Of a stretch of 64,000 bases of DNA, positions 17,635 to 27,214 are shown piece after piece. Source of the stretch: CAMFLJ01 sp963702555 (GTDB lineage Bacteria > Actinomycetota > Acidimicrobiia > Acidimicrobiales > Acidimicrobilacustridaceae); NCBI GenBank assembly GCA_963702555.1, contig CAVPCW010000011.1, forward strand, positions 558,001 to 622,000. The letters run 5' to 3'. Below the pieces are notes generated by a model. It saw only the letters and a program-made list of their open reading frames with translations. It made no database searches and had not been told where the DNA came from. The position numbers were made by a program, and so were the translations under genes. Positions within the stretch are counted from its first letter, which is position 1. The number at the start of each line of letters is the position of its first letter.

Positions 17635-19786
17635 ATGTCCGCCGAGCCGATCACCCCCACCCACGACCCCCACGCGGCGGTCGAGCTGGGCGTGCCCAGG
17701 CCCGTCGACGACCTCTCCATCGACGAGCTGCGGGAGTCCCCCGAGCGCTTCGTCAACCGTGAGCTGTCCTGGCTCGACTTCGATGCCCGGGTGCTGGCGC
17801 TGGCCGCCGATCGCCGCCAGCCGCTGCTCGAGCGGGCCAAGTTCCTGGCCATCTTCAGCCAGAACCTCGACGAGTTCTTCCAGGTCCGGGTCGCCGGCCT
17901 GAAGGACCAGGTGGCCGCCGGCCTCGGCAAGACCACCCCCGACGGCCGCAGCGCCGCCACCCAGCTCGCCGAGATCCGCGCCCGGCTCGACGACCTCTCG
18001 GTGCTCGTCGAGGCCATCTTCGACGACGAGATCGTCCCGGGCCTGGCCGAGAACGGGATCGTGTTCTCCGGCATCGACGACCTCGACGAGGACGACCGCG
18101 ACGTACCTCGACGACTTCTTCGAGGAGCGCATCTTCCCGGTCCTCACGCCGCTCGCCGTCGATCCGGGCCATCCGTTCCCGTACATCTCCGACCTCTCGC
18201 TCAACCTGGCGGTGGTCGTGCACGACCCGGTCAGCGGCGACCGCCGCTTCGCCCGGGTGAAGGTCCCGAACCTGCTGCCCCGCTTCGTGGTGATGCCCGA
18301 CGGCGAGCGCTTCGTGCCCGCTCGAGCAGGTCATCGCCGCCCACCTCGACGTGCTGTTCCCCGGCATGGAGCCGGGGGTGCACTACGCCTTCCGGGTCAC
18401 CCGCAACGCCGACCTCACCCTCGAGGAGGAGGAGGCCGACGACCTGCTGGAGGCGGTCGAGCTCGAGCTGCGCCGCCGCCGCTTCGGGCGGGCCGTGCGC
18501 CTCGAGGTCGACGCCGAGGTGCTCCGAGGAGATCCTCGACCTGCTCACCCGGGAGCTCGACCTGGCCCCCGACGACGTCTACCACTGGAACGTGCCGCTC
18601 GACCTGGGCGGGCTGTGGTCGGTGCACGGCCTCGACCGACCCGAGCTGAAGGACGAGCCCTGGGTGCCCGATCACCCAGCACCGACTCACCAGCCCCGAC
18701 CTCGACGAGCCGGTCGACCTGTTCTCGGTCATCCGCGAGGGCGACGTGCTCGTGCACCACCCCTACGAGTCGTTCTCCAGTTCGGTCGAGGAGTTCATCC
18801 GCCAGGCGTCGCGCGACCCCCAGGTCCTCGCCATCAAGCTCACCCTCTACCGCACCTCCTCCGACACGCTCGATCATCAAGTCGCTGGTCCGGGCCGCCG
18901 AGGCGGGCAAGCAGGTGGCGGCGCTGGTCGAGCTGAAGGCCCGCTTCGACGAGAAGAAGAACATCGGGTGGGCCAAGGAGCTGGAGAAGGCGGGCGTCCA
19001 CGTCGTCTACGGGCTCATGGGCCTGAAGATCCACACCAAGACCACGCTCGTCGTGCGCGAGGAGTCCGACGGCATCCGGCGCTACTGCCACATCGGCACC
19101 GGCAACTACAACCCGAAGACCGCCCGGCTCTACGAGGACCTCGGGCTGCTCACCGCCGACCCCGAGATCGGCTCCGACCTCACCCAGCTGTTCAACCTGC
19201 TCACCGGCTTCGCCCGCGAGCCCAACTTCAACAAGCTGCTGGTGTCGCCCTCGACCGTGCGACCCGGGCCTCACCGAGCTCATCGAGAACGAGGCCCGCC
19301 ACGGCGCCGACGGCCGCATCATCTTGAAGATGAACAGCCTCGTCGACCCCGGGATGATCGACGCCCTCTACGCGGCGTCGCAGGCCGGCACCCAGATCGA
19401 CCTCATCGTGCGCGGCATCTGCTGCCTGCGCCCCGGCGTGCCGGGGCTGAGCGACAACATCCGGGTGCGCTCGATCGTGGGTCGCTACCTCGAGCACTCG
19501 CGGATCTACCGCTTCGCCCACGGCAGCAACGGCGGGCCGGTCTCCTACATCGGCTCGGCCGACCTCATGCCCCGCAACCTCGACCGCCGCGTCGAGGCCC
19601 TGGTGCCCATCGAGGACCCCGAGCTGCTGGCCCGCCTCGACCAGATCCTCGAGGTCAACCTCGCCGACGACACCCTGGCCTGGGACCTCCGACTCCGACA
19701 CCACCTGGAGCCACGTCCACGGGCCCGAGGGCATCGAGACCCATCGTCGTCTCGAGGAGCTGGCGCTGCTCGAGCGCAAGGCGTGA
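17635..19786 (+). pseudogene. ppk: Polyphosphate kinase 1, interrupted by about seven +1 shifts
   Basis: Joined across frames this is a full-length Ppk1 (about 715 residues), which makes polyphosphate from ATP. The N domain has NRELSWLDFDARVLALA and FSQNLDEFFQVRVAGL. The catalytic domains have FPVLTPLAVDPGHPFPYIS, GKQVAALVELKARFDEK, LKIHTKTT with the likely phosphorylated His, YCHIGTGNYNPKTARLY, and YIGSADLMPRNLDRR. Frame breaks occur near 18115, 18322, 18524, 18668, 18870, 19259 and 19689. In most cases deleting the one base before a CGA restores the consensus. No key motif is lost, so I suspect consensus errors rather than decay. It overlaps the CYTH-CHAD start by four bases. Confidence 0.88.
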
Positions 19787-21301
19787 GCGCCGCGCCCAAG
19801 GGCTCGCATCGAGCGGGAGATCAAGCTCGGGGCGTGGCCCGGGTTCGCCATGCCCGACCTCACCGACGTCGCCGAGGGCGTGCAGGTCGTGGCCGAGCCG
19901 GCCCTCGACCTCGACGCCACCTACGTCGACACCGCCGACCTCCAGCTGGTGCGCAACGGCGTGTCGCTGCGCCGGCGCACGGGCGAGGGGCCGCCCCGTT
20001 GGACCCTCAAGCTCCCGTCGGGCGAGACGGGTGCGGGCCTCGCCCGTCGCGAGTTCGACGTCGACGACCCCGGCCACGTGGTGCCGGCCGAGCTGGCCGC
20101 GCTCGTCACCGGCTGGGTGCGCAGCGCGCCGCTCGTGGCGGTCGCCGTGATCCGCAGCCACCGCGAGCGGCTCCGGCTGGTCGACGCCGACGGCACCGAG
20201 CTGCTCGAGATCGACGACGACGAGGTCTCCGTCATCGACGACGGCCACGTCGCCGCCCGCTTCCGCGAGGTCGAGGTGGAGCTGGCCGAGCCCGCTGCCG
20301 CCGACCTCATGCAGGCCGTGAGCGACGCCCTCGTGGCCGCCGGCGCCGGTGCCCCCGACCCCACCTCCAAGATCGTCCGGGCCCTCGGCCCGCGGGCGCT
20401 GGTGCCGCCCGACCTGGTGGTGCCCGAGGTCGGCCCCGACTCCGACATGGCCGCCGTGATCACCGCCGCGGTGCGTCATTCGGTCGGTCAGATCATCGGC
20501 CACGACCACGTGGTGCGCCTCGACGACGACACCGAGGGCGTGCACAAGGCCCGGGTCGGCACCCGACGCCTCCGCTCCGACCTCCAGACGCTGGCCCCGG
20601 TGCTGGCCGACGGCTGGGGCGACGGCCTGCGGGCCGAGCTGAAGGGCCTGGCCGCGTCGCTCGGGGTCGTGCGCGACACCGACGTGCTCGTCGAGCGGCT
20701 GCTGCGCCACGTCGGTCAGCTCCCGGCCGACCACCGGCCTGCGGCCGGCCGGCTGGTGCGCCACCTCGAGAACGGCCGCAAGGCACAGGTCGCCGCGCTG
20801 CTCGAGGCGATGTCCGAGGCCGCCTACGTGGAGCTGCTCGACGACCTCGTGGCCGCAGCCGTGCGGCCCGAGCTCGCCGACGGCGCCTCGGGGCCGGCCG
20901 TCGAACGGCTCCCGAAGCTGGTCCGACCCCGGTGGCGCCGCCTGCGCAAGACCGTCGACGCCCTCGGTCGCCACCCCGCCGACGAGCAGCTCCACGCCGT
21001 GCGCATCCTGGCCAAGCGGGCCCGGTACGCCTGTGAGCTGGCCGCCCCGGTGATGGGCGACGACGCCGCCGACCTGGCCGACCGGCTGGCCGAGCTGCAG
21101 GACGTGCTGGGCGAGCTCCACGACACCGCCGTCGCCCAGGAGTGGCTGCGCAGCGTCGTCCCCACGGTTCCCGACGACCAGCAGGTCGCCGCCGGCGACC
21201 TCGTCGAACTCGAGCGCGACCGGGCCGCCGAGCTCCGGGCCGCCTGGCCGGCGGCGTGGGCCGCGTGCGACCGCAAGGCCCTCACGAGGTGGCTCCGGTG
21301 A
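19783..21301 (+). CDS. CYTH-CHAD domain protein (polyphosphate-associated)
   Basis: A protein of about 505 residues. Residues 1-200 form a CYTH (triphosphate tunnel) domain: EREIKLG near the start, then LRRRTGEGPPRWTLKLP and FREVEVELAE. Residues 215-505 form a CHAD domain with the signature VHKARVGTRRLRSD and a second HAVRILAKRARYA, basic helices that bind polyphosphate. CYTH domains often hydrolyse triphosphate, and CHAD domains target polyphosphate granules. GTG 19783 overlaps the ppk stop; one inserted base near 19809 must be removed to join that start to the main frame. It overlaps the NUDIX gene by four bases, so ppk, this gene and the NUDIX gene look like one operon. Confidence 0.85.
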
Positions 21302-21748
21302 GCCAGCGGTCGCCGTACCCGAAGGCTGGGGGAGAGCCGGAGGTGCGCGCCGCCGGCGGCATCATCTGGCGCGTCGACGACGACGGCCGCGTCGCCGTCG
21401 TGCTGGTGCACCGGCCCAAGTACGGCGACTGGACCTTCCCCAAGGGGAAGCTCGAGGACGGCGAGACCCACGACCGCGCCGCCCACCGGGAGGTCGTCGA
21501 GGAGACCGGGTTCGACTGCGTGCTCGGCCGCGAGCTGCCGTCGGTGCACTACCGCGACAACAAGGGCCGGTCGAAGCAGGTCCGGTACTGGGAGATGACC
21601 GTGGCCGCCGGCGAGTTCGCCCCGAACGACGAGGTCGACGGGCTCGAGTGGCTGAGCCTCGAAGTCGGCCCGCAAGCGCCTCACCTACAGCCACGACCGC
21701 GAGGTGCTCGACGCCTTCGCCGAGTTCGCCCGGCCCACCCGGGCCTGA
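21298..21748 (+). CDS. NUDIX hydrolase (MutT1-like), shifted near its end
   Basis: A protein of about 149 residues with a complete NUDIX box, G-x5-E-x7-REVVEETG, at about residues 42-64, preceded by YGDWTFPKGK. This resembles the N-terminal half of actinobacterial MutT1, which hydrolyses 8-oxo-GTP/dGTP or diadenosine polyphosphates. The frame breaks near 21659; removing one base before CGA gives WLSPKSARKRLTYSHDREVL and a stop at 21748. The C-terminal phosphatase domain of full MutT1 is absent. Coupling to the CHAD gene suggests handling of polyphosphate-related nucleotides, but this is inference. Confidence 0.82.
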
Positions 21749-21755
21749 TCAGAAG

Positions 21756-21811
21756 GTTCGCCGGGAGTTCGCCCGGAGAGGCCGGGAACCTTCACCCGCC
21801 GTTCAGGTGAG
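21756..21811 (+). promoter_or_regulatory. PHO box: 11-base direct repeats upstream of the coiled-coil/Pst operon
   Basis: GTTCGCCGGGA (21756) and GTTCGCCCGGA (21767) are exactly 11 bases apart. After one degenerate unit come CTTCACCCGCC (21790) and GTTCAGGTGAG (21801), again 11 apart. This matches the actinobacterial PHO box, direct repeats of about 11 bases with a GTTCACC core, bound by PhoP/RegX3-type regulators. The last unit ends 17 bases before the -10 box, a position suited to activation. Confidence 0.7.
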
Positions 21812-21827
21812 CGACACCGCCCCTTCC

Positions 21828-21833
21828 TAGGGT
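21828..21833 (+). promoter_or_regulatory. -10 box of the phosphate-starvation operon
   Basis: TAGGGT lies 7 bases before ATG 21841, so transcription would start at or next to the start codon of the first coiled-coil gene. Confidence 0.5.
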
Positions 21834-21840
21834 CCCGGCC

Positions 21841-22324
21841 ATGACGTCGCCGGAGCCGATCACCGGTCCTGCTCTCCCCCCGCCGCTGCGTGTCGGCCGG
21901 GGGTGATCGCACGGACGCCCGGCTCCGTACCGAGCTCCTCCATCGGCACCTCGTCGCCCGGGTGGCCGCCACCCGCCGCCGGATCGAGGAGCTCGAGGCG
22001 CTCGAGCGGGCGGACCGTGACCCGGACGAGCTGGCCGTGACCGTCGGTGCGACCGTGGTCGAGGCCCGTCGCCGCCTCTCGGCCGAACGGGCCGAGGCGG
22101 CGCTGCGGTCGGAGGCCTTCGAGCGCGCCGCCCGCCGCCGGGGTGCGGAGATCGTCGGCGAGGCCGAGGCCGAGGCGCGGGTCCTCCGGGCCGCCGCCAG
22201 CTGGGTGCGCCAGGCCCGTCTCGTCGGCCCCGGCCCCGAGCCGATCCCGGTCGACGTGCCCGCCCCGACGACCTCATCGGCGCCCGAGCCGCGCCTCGCC
22301 CCGGTCGAGGCCCGGGCGTCGTGA
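21841..22324 (+). CDS. Coiled-coil protein 1, first gene of the PHO operon
   Basis: About 160 residues after one shift is corrected near 21885; without it the frame opens only at GTG 21890. The ATG at 21841 is supported by the leaderless promoter. The N-terminus is short and proline-rich. From about residue 25 to 120 it is a long Arg/Glu/Ala helix (RRIEELEALERADRD, ARRRLSAERAEAALRSEAF, AEAEARVLRAAASW), a likely coiled coil. The tail is Pro/Ala-rich. No membrane segment is visible. It overlaps the next gene by four bases. I do not recognise a family. Confidence 0.6.
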
Positions 22325-23135
22325 GCGGCCGACGCGCCGCGGCGCGTCGGCGGCGACCGCCGACCCTCGCTCCCTCGTGCTGCACCTGGAGGTCTGTCGG
22401 CTCCAGGCCGAGCTCGAGCGCCTCGAAGGCCGGCTCGCCGACCTCCGCGAGAACCACCCGGACGATCCGGCTCGAGGCGGGCCGGCCGCCGACTCCGGTG
22501 CCGAGATCGCCGACGAGGTGATCGATCGGATGGTCGCGACCCTCCTGGAGGAGGGTCGGGCCGACATCGCAGCGTCTGCCGCGGCCCGCCAGCACGCCGC
22601 AGAGGACCGCCTCGGACTCGACCGGGCCCGGGCCGCCGGCATCGTGGCGTCGGCGCGGGCCGATCTCGATCGGGCGCTCGCCGAGCGGGGTCGGGCGCTC
22701 CACGAGGGGTGGGACGCGGGGTTCGACGTCGTCGTCCTCGCCGACCGTGACCACCCTCCTCCCGCGGTCGCCGTTCCTGTCGCTGTCACCGCGCCGCTCG
22801 AGGTCGAGGCGGCCGTCGAGCTCAGGGACGTGCCGGAGGCGGCGCCGACACGTCCGGGGGCCGCGGAGGTGGAGGAGGCCCGGACCGACGCCGCGTTCGA
22901 GGCCTGGATGGCGGTCGCTCCGGGAGCCGGTGTGGTCACCGACGCCGACCTGTCCGACGAGCGACCGGCTCCGGTCGATCCCACGGTCCCCGTCCCGTCG
23001 ACCCCGACCGACCCCGAGGCCGACATCGAGGCCCTGACCCCGGCCCGATCGCGGTGGCTCCTGCCCCTGGAGGTCGTCGGCGCACTCCTCGCCGCCGCAA
23101 TCCTCGTGGTGCTCCTGCTCGTGCTCGTCGGTTGA
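22321..23135 (+). CDS. Coiled-coil protein 2 with C-terminal membrane anchor
   Basis: About 270 residues once two inserted bases (22329 and 22360, both just before CGA) are removed, giving a start MSGDAPRRVGGDRDPRS. An early leucine-rich coiled coil (LEVCRLQAELERLEGRLADL) is followed by an Ala/Arg-rich helix to about residue 130, an acidic Pro/Val-rich linker, and one transmembrane helix at the extreme C-terminus (LEVVGALLAAAILVVLLLVL). This is the layout of a tail-anchored coiled-coil protein with its bulk in the cytoplasm. It overlaps the preceding gene by four bases and ends 4 bases before the regulator gene. Function unknown. Confidence 0.6.
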
Positions 23136-23139
23136 CCGG

Positions 23140-23898
23140 GTGAGCATCGGGCTGCACGACGAGGCGCCGGTCGCCTCCACGGCGGGCCCGGAGCTGGCGC
23201 GCGTCCTGCTCGTCAGCGGGCTCGACCACTGGGCCGACCGCATCGAGTCCGACCTGACGGCCGAGGGCTTCCTCGTGCTGCGGGACCCGACGGGGGAGTG
23301 GGTCTTCGACGAGGACCGCATCAGGCAGGTGCACGTGGTCGTCGTCGACCTGCGGCTGCGGGCGCAGTCGGGTCTGGCCGTGTGCGGCGCCGTCCGGGCC
23401 CGCTCCCTGCTGCCGATCCTGGCTCTCGGGGACCAGGACGACGAGGCGCCGGTGCTCGCCGCCTACTCGGCCGGGGCCGACCAGTACGTCACCATCGACA
23501 CGTCGTCGCGCCTCGTGACCGCCCGCCTCCGGGCTCTGCTCCGACGGGTTCCGCCCCGGACCGCAGCGCCGGCCGAGACCAACCCCGATCTCTCCGTGAC
23601 CATCGACGAGGCCACCGGCTCGGTGCGGGTCGACGGCGCGGTCGTGAGCCTCTCGAAGCGGGAGCTGGAGGTGCTGCGAACCCTCCTGTCCCGGCCCGGT
23701 CGGGTGGTCACCCGGGCCGAGTTGGCCGGTTCGTGGCCCGCCCTCAGTGCCGACCGGCGGCTCGACTTCGTCATCCGTCGGCTCCGGCAGAAGCTGGAGA
23801 TGGTCGACGGGCGTCGCCGCATCAACTCGGTGCGGGGCGTCGGCTTCCGGTTCGAGGAGGACGACGACCTCGACCCGACCGAGCACGGACGACCATGA
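23140..23898 (+). CDS. Degenerate OmpR-type response regulator
   Basis: A 252-residue protein with a receiver-like domain (residues 20-140) and an OmpR/PhoB winged helix (about 150-245; SKRELEVLRTLLSRPGRVVTRAEL and VRGVGFRFEE). The phospho-acceptor position is Asp70 (VVVVDLRLR), but the acidic pair that binds magnesium is replaced by SG (LLVSGLD) and the conserved Lys near the end is missing (QYVTIDTSS). Phosphorylation in the normal way is therefore doubtful. There is no adjacent sensor kinase. It sits between coiled-coil genes inside the PHO operon, with a four-base overlap to the next gene, and may feed back on this operon. Confidence 0.78.
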   Translation: MSIGLHDEAPVASTAGPELARVLLVSGLDHWADRIESDLTAEGFLVLRDPTGEWVFDEDRIRQVHVVVVDLRLRAQSGLAVCGAVRARSLLPILALGDQDDEAPVLAAYSAGADQYVTIDTSSRLVTARLRALLRRVPPRTAAPAETNPDLSVTIDEATGSVRVDGAVVSLSKRELEVLRTLLSRPGRVVTRAELAGSWPALSADRRLDFVIRRLRQKLEMVDGRRRINSVRGVGFRFEEDDDLDPTEHGRP

Positions 23899-24657
23899 CG
23901 GAAGATGTCGCCTCCGGCTCCGCCGCTGTTCATGTTCGGTTCAACGGCTGGTCAGGGCGGCCTCTTACCGTCGGTCCCGTGACGCCAGGTGACGCTCTTC
24001 CCCCCGTGGCCGTCGAGGCCACCGATGCCGCGGGAGCCGAACTGATCGAGGCCCACGTGGCCCGTCGGCGGGCCGAGCTGGCCCGCCTCTCGCTCGCGGC
24101 CCGCACCGCTCGCCAGCGTTGTGACCGGGCCGAGACCGACCTCGCCGGCGTCGCCGAGGTCGATGCGGACGGAGTCCCGGCCGATCTTCTCGGTGTCGTG
24201 GACGCCATGCTCGAGAAGGCGATCGCCGCCTCGGAGCTGGCGCTGGCCTCGGCCGAGCGCGAGGCATCGTTCATCATCGATCGGGCGATGGCCGATGGGT
24301 CCGAGACGGTGCGACGCGCCGGTCTCGACCCCGCCGTGCTGAGGGCCGAGCGCCCCTCCGGCGCCCCGGTCGCGCGAGGTCGTGCCCCCGCCGACGCGCG
24401 GCCGAGCTGTGGCGCACGACGCGCCCCTCCGTCTCGCCGCGCCACGGCACCGGCGTCGGCTGCCCTCCGCACGGCACCGGACCCGATGCCACCGGCCCCG
24501 GGTCCGGTCGCCACGTTGGTGCGCGACGCGCCCGCACTGCTGTCACCCGCCCCCGAAGCGACGGGGCGAGGCCTTCGACACGTTCTGGCAGGAGGTCCCC
24601 GGCGAGCGCCGGGTCCGTGACCGCATCCTGCGCCGTTCCCCCAAGGAGAGCGCGTGA
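23895..24657 (+). CDS. Coiled-coil protein 3
   Basis: About 253 residues. The ATG overlaps the regulator stop (ATGA). The N-terminal 40 residues are extended. Residues 50-160 form a helical region (AHVARRRAELARLSLAARTARQR, LEKAIAASELALASAEREA) likely to be a coiled coil. Then comes a Pro/Ala/Arg-rich segment whose frame is uncertain, and a conserved-looking end (FDTFWQEVPGERRVRDRIL). Joining the last part requires one base removed at 24566, before CGA. No membrane helix is seen. The stop overlaps the next start by four bases. Unrecognised family. Confidence 0.55.
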
Positions 24658-25168
24658 CCAGCGATCAGCCACGCGACGAGACGATCGATCTCACGGGTGC
24701 CGTCGCACCGCTGCGCCCGGTGCGCATCAACGGCAACGGCCAACGGGAGCACGAACGGCGACGGTCAAGCCTGCCGCGGCCCCGACCGGGATCGAGGGCG
24801 TGAGCTGGACGCCGGCCTACGACCGAGCCACGGTCGAGCGCTACCTGGAGACGCTCGATGCCGAGCGGTCCCGGCTGGAGGCCGAGATCGCCGACGCCGA
24901 GCGTCGAACCGTCGTGGCGCGTGAAGCCCTCGCCACCCGGACCGCCGAGCTCGAAGCGGCGCTCGGCGCGGTCGTGCTGGCGGCCCGCTCGGAGCTCGAT
25001 CGCATCGAGCGCGAGCAGCAGGAAGCCGTGGCGGCCATCCGGGCCGACGCCGAGGCCGAGGCGGCACGCATCCGCGAGGCTGCCCGCGAGGAGGCCGAGA
25101 CCGTGCGTCGCGCCGCGGCGTCGCTCGGATCGCTGTCGCAGACCGAGGGCCGAGCCGATGCCGGTTGA
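24654..25168 (+). CDS. Coiled-coil protein 4
   Basis: About 170 residues from GTG 24654, with two inserted bases near 24752 and 24759 (each before CGA) removed. The start MTSDQPRDETIDLTGAV is followed by a linker, the motif SWTPAYDRATVERYLETLD, and a continuous helix of about 90 residues rich in Glu, Ala and Arg (RSRLEAEIADAERR, RIEREQQEAVAAIRADAEAE). The WTPAYDRATVERYL piece recalls the DivIVA-type membrane-targeting start, although the resemblance is loose. It overlaps the next gene by 11 bases. Function unknown. Confidence 0.58.
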
Positions 25169-26143
25169 GTCCGTCGCCTCGCTGCGCTCGGCCGGGCGGC
25201 CGGCAGCCGACACGCCTCAGGCCCTCGACCGCCTCGCTCGCATCGAGCTCGCGCCGGGTGAGGTCGTCGAGCCGCTGCTGCGATCGGCTCGCAGCGCCGT
25301 CGCCTCGCTGACCCTTCAGGCCCGCACCGCGGAGCAGAACGCCAGGCTGGCCGAGCAGGCCACCTCCTCCGACGAGGCCCTCGGCCGGGAGGCCCTCGAG
25401 GCGGAGCAGGCCGCTCGGTTGGCGGCAGTCGACCTCGACCTCGAGGTCCGGCGCATGGCCCGTGACGCCGCTGTCGAACAGGCCCGGCTGGATGCCGATG
25501 CTCTGGTGGCCGAGGCGCGTGAGGACGGGCGGGCGATGGTGCTCGAGGCCCGCGAAGAGCTCGACCGGTCGCTCGGCCGAGTGCCCGGCTCGGTCGCGGC
25601 GCCGGTGGCGGCAGCCGTTCCGCTGGTCACGGTCGCCGACCTCGCCGGGGGCCCGAGCCCGATCCGGCGCCGGTCGTCCCGCTCGATCCCGAGCCCTCCT
25701 ACCCGCCGCCCGCGGCGGGCCCGACCTACCCGCCGCCGTCGGCCGCGCCCACCCTGCCGCCGCCGATGATGGCCGCCCCGCTCGGCGCCTCGTTCGCCCC
25801 CACCTTCACCGCGGTGCTCGTGCAGGCCCCGGACGGGACCCTCCAGCAGATGCTCATGCTGACCCCGGCCGGTGCGCCGGCCCCGGCGCCGATCGCACCC
25901 GTTGCGCCCGCGCCGGTCGCCCTGCCGGCCCTGATGCCGGCCGGCCGCGGCACCACCCAGGTGCGTCGCCGGCGCCGGCCCCGCTCGCCGTCGCCCCGCC
26001 CGCGCCCGCGATCCCGGTGCAGGAGGTGGCGTCGAGCCGCACCGTCGGGGAACGCCGGGCGCCGGCTGCTCCACCTCGACGTGATCCTTCCGCTGATCGC
26101 GGTCGCCATCGTCCTCGTCGTGCTCCTGGCGTGGCTGGGCTGA
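25158..26143 (+). CDS. Coiled-coil protein 5, proline-rich, with C-terminal membrane anchor
   Basis: About 325 residues. Residues 1-150 are a long Ala/Glu/Arg coiled coil (RSAVASLTLQARTAEQNARLAE, EARLDADALVAEAREDG region). Two insertions at 25636 and 25653, both before CGA, must be removed to enter the next part, a proline-rich stretch (PPPAAGPTYPPPSAAP). A conserved-looking piece FTAVLVQAPDGTLQQMLML follows, and a single C-terminal transmembrane helix (ILPLIAVAIVLVVLLAWLG). It has the same tail-anchored plan as the protein at 22321. It ends 3 bases before pstC. Confidence 0.58.
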
Positions 26144-26146
26144 CCC

Positions 26147-27214
26147 GTGACCGTCACCGAGGAGCTCACTCCGAGCGGGCCTGACCTCCCCAGCGCGTCC
26201 ACCTTCGTGCGGACGGGACCGCCGCCGGAGCCGCGCCCGCCTGAGCCCCGCAAGATCTCGAGCCGCAAGGTCCGCGGTGACCGCATCTTCCACGGCGGCT
26301 CGTACCTGTCCGGCGTGATCGTGCTGGCGATCATGGTGGCGGTCGGCCTGTTCCTGAGCATCGAGGCGTGGTCGGCCCTCAGCGCCGCCGGCCCGAGCTT
26401 CTTCACCACCGCCGAGTGGGAGACCGACCGAGGCAAGTTCGGCATCGCCTCGATCATGCTCGGCACCGCGCTCGTGGCGCTCGTGGCCGTCGGGGTGGCC
26501 ATGCCCATCGCCATGGGCACGTCACTGTTCATCACCAACATCGCCCCGCCGAAGGTGCGGGGCTTCCTCGTCGCCATGGTCGACCTCATGGCCGCGGTGC
26601 CGAGCATCGTCTACGGCCTCTGGGGCCTCTTCTTCTTCCAGGGCATGGCGGTCGACATCGCCCGCTGGATCAACACCTGGCTGGGCTGGATGCCGTGGTT
26701 CTCGGTCTCCGGTGCGGACCCCAACAGCCCCAACGCCAGCCTCACCGTCTACTCGGCGTCGATCTTCGTGGCCGGCATCGTCGTGGCGCTGATGGTGATG
26801 CCCATCCAGACCTCGGTGATGCGGGAGGTCTTCTCCCAGGTGCCGATCGGCGAGCGCGAGGGCGCCTACGCCCTGGGTGGCACCCGCTGGGGCGTCATCC
26901 GCATCGTGTCGCTGCCCTTCGCCCGAGGCGGCATCATCGGCGGCACCATGCTCGGCATGGGCCGGGCCCTGGGCGAGACCATCGCCGTCGCCCTGATCCT
27001 GTCGTCGCGGTTCGACATCAACTTCCACGTCCTCGAGTCGGGCGGCAACACCGTCTCGAAGCTGATCGCCGACCGCTACAGCGAGGCCTCCGGCTTCGGC
27101 CTGTCGGCCCTCATGGCGGCCGGCCTGGCGCTGTTCGCCATCACCCTCGTCGTGAACTTCACGGCGTCGTGGTTCGTGGCCCGGTCCCGTTCCGGAGCGG
27201 AGAGCGACGGATGA
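26147..27214 (+). CDS. pstC: Phosphate ABC transporter permease PstC (first copy)
   Basis: A 355-residue permease with six or more membrane helices. An unusually long cytoplasmic N-terminus of about 50 residues (PPPEPRPPEPRKISSRK) precedes helix 1. The EAA-type loop that contacts the ATPase is present (GEREGAYALGGTRWGVI), as are the family segments AAVPSIVYGLWGLFFF and GRALGETIAVALIL. The GTG start lies 3 bases after the last coiled-coil gene and the stop overlaps pstA by four bases, so phosphate uptake and the coiled-coil block share one transcript. Confidence 0.92.
   Translation: MTVTEELTPSGPDLPSASTFVRTGPPPEPRPPEPRKISSRKVRGDRIFHGGSYLSGVIVLAIMVAVGLFLSIEAWSALSAAGPSFFTTAEWETDRGKFGIASIMLGTALVALVAVGVAMPIAMGTSLFITNIAPPKVRGFLVAMVDLMAAVPSIVYGLWGLFFFQGMAVDIARWINTWLGWMPWFSVSGADPNSPNASLTVYSASIFVAGIVVALMVMPIQTSVMREVFSQVPIGEREGAYALGGTRWGVIRIVSLPFARGGIIGGTMLGMGRALGETIAVALILSSRFDINFHVLESGGNTVSKLIADRYSEASGFGLSALMAAGLALFAITLVVNFTASWFVARSRSGAESDG

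Noticed and set aside
17635..19786. Programmed +1 frameshifting as the explanation for the broken ppk
   Set aside because: Seven shifts in one gene, at differing codons and phases, would leave almost no full-length product. The same motif-linked breaks occur in unrelated genes, so sequence error is more likely.
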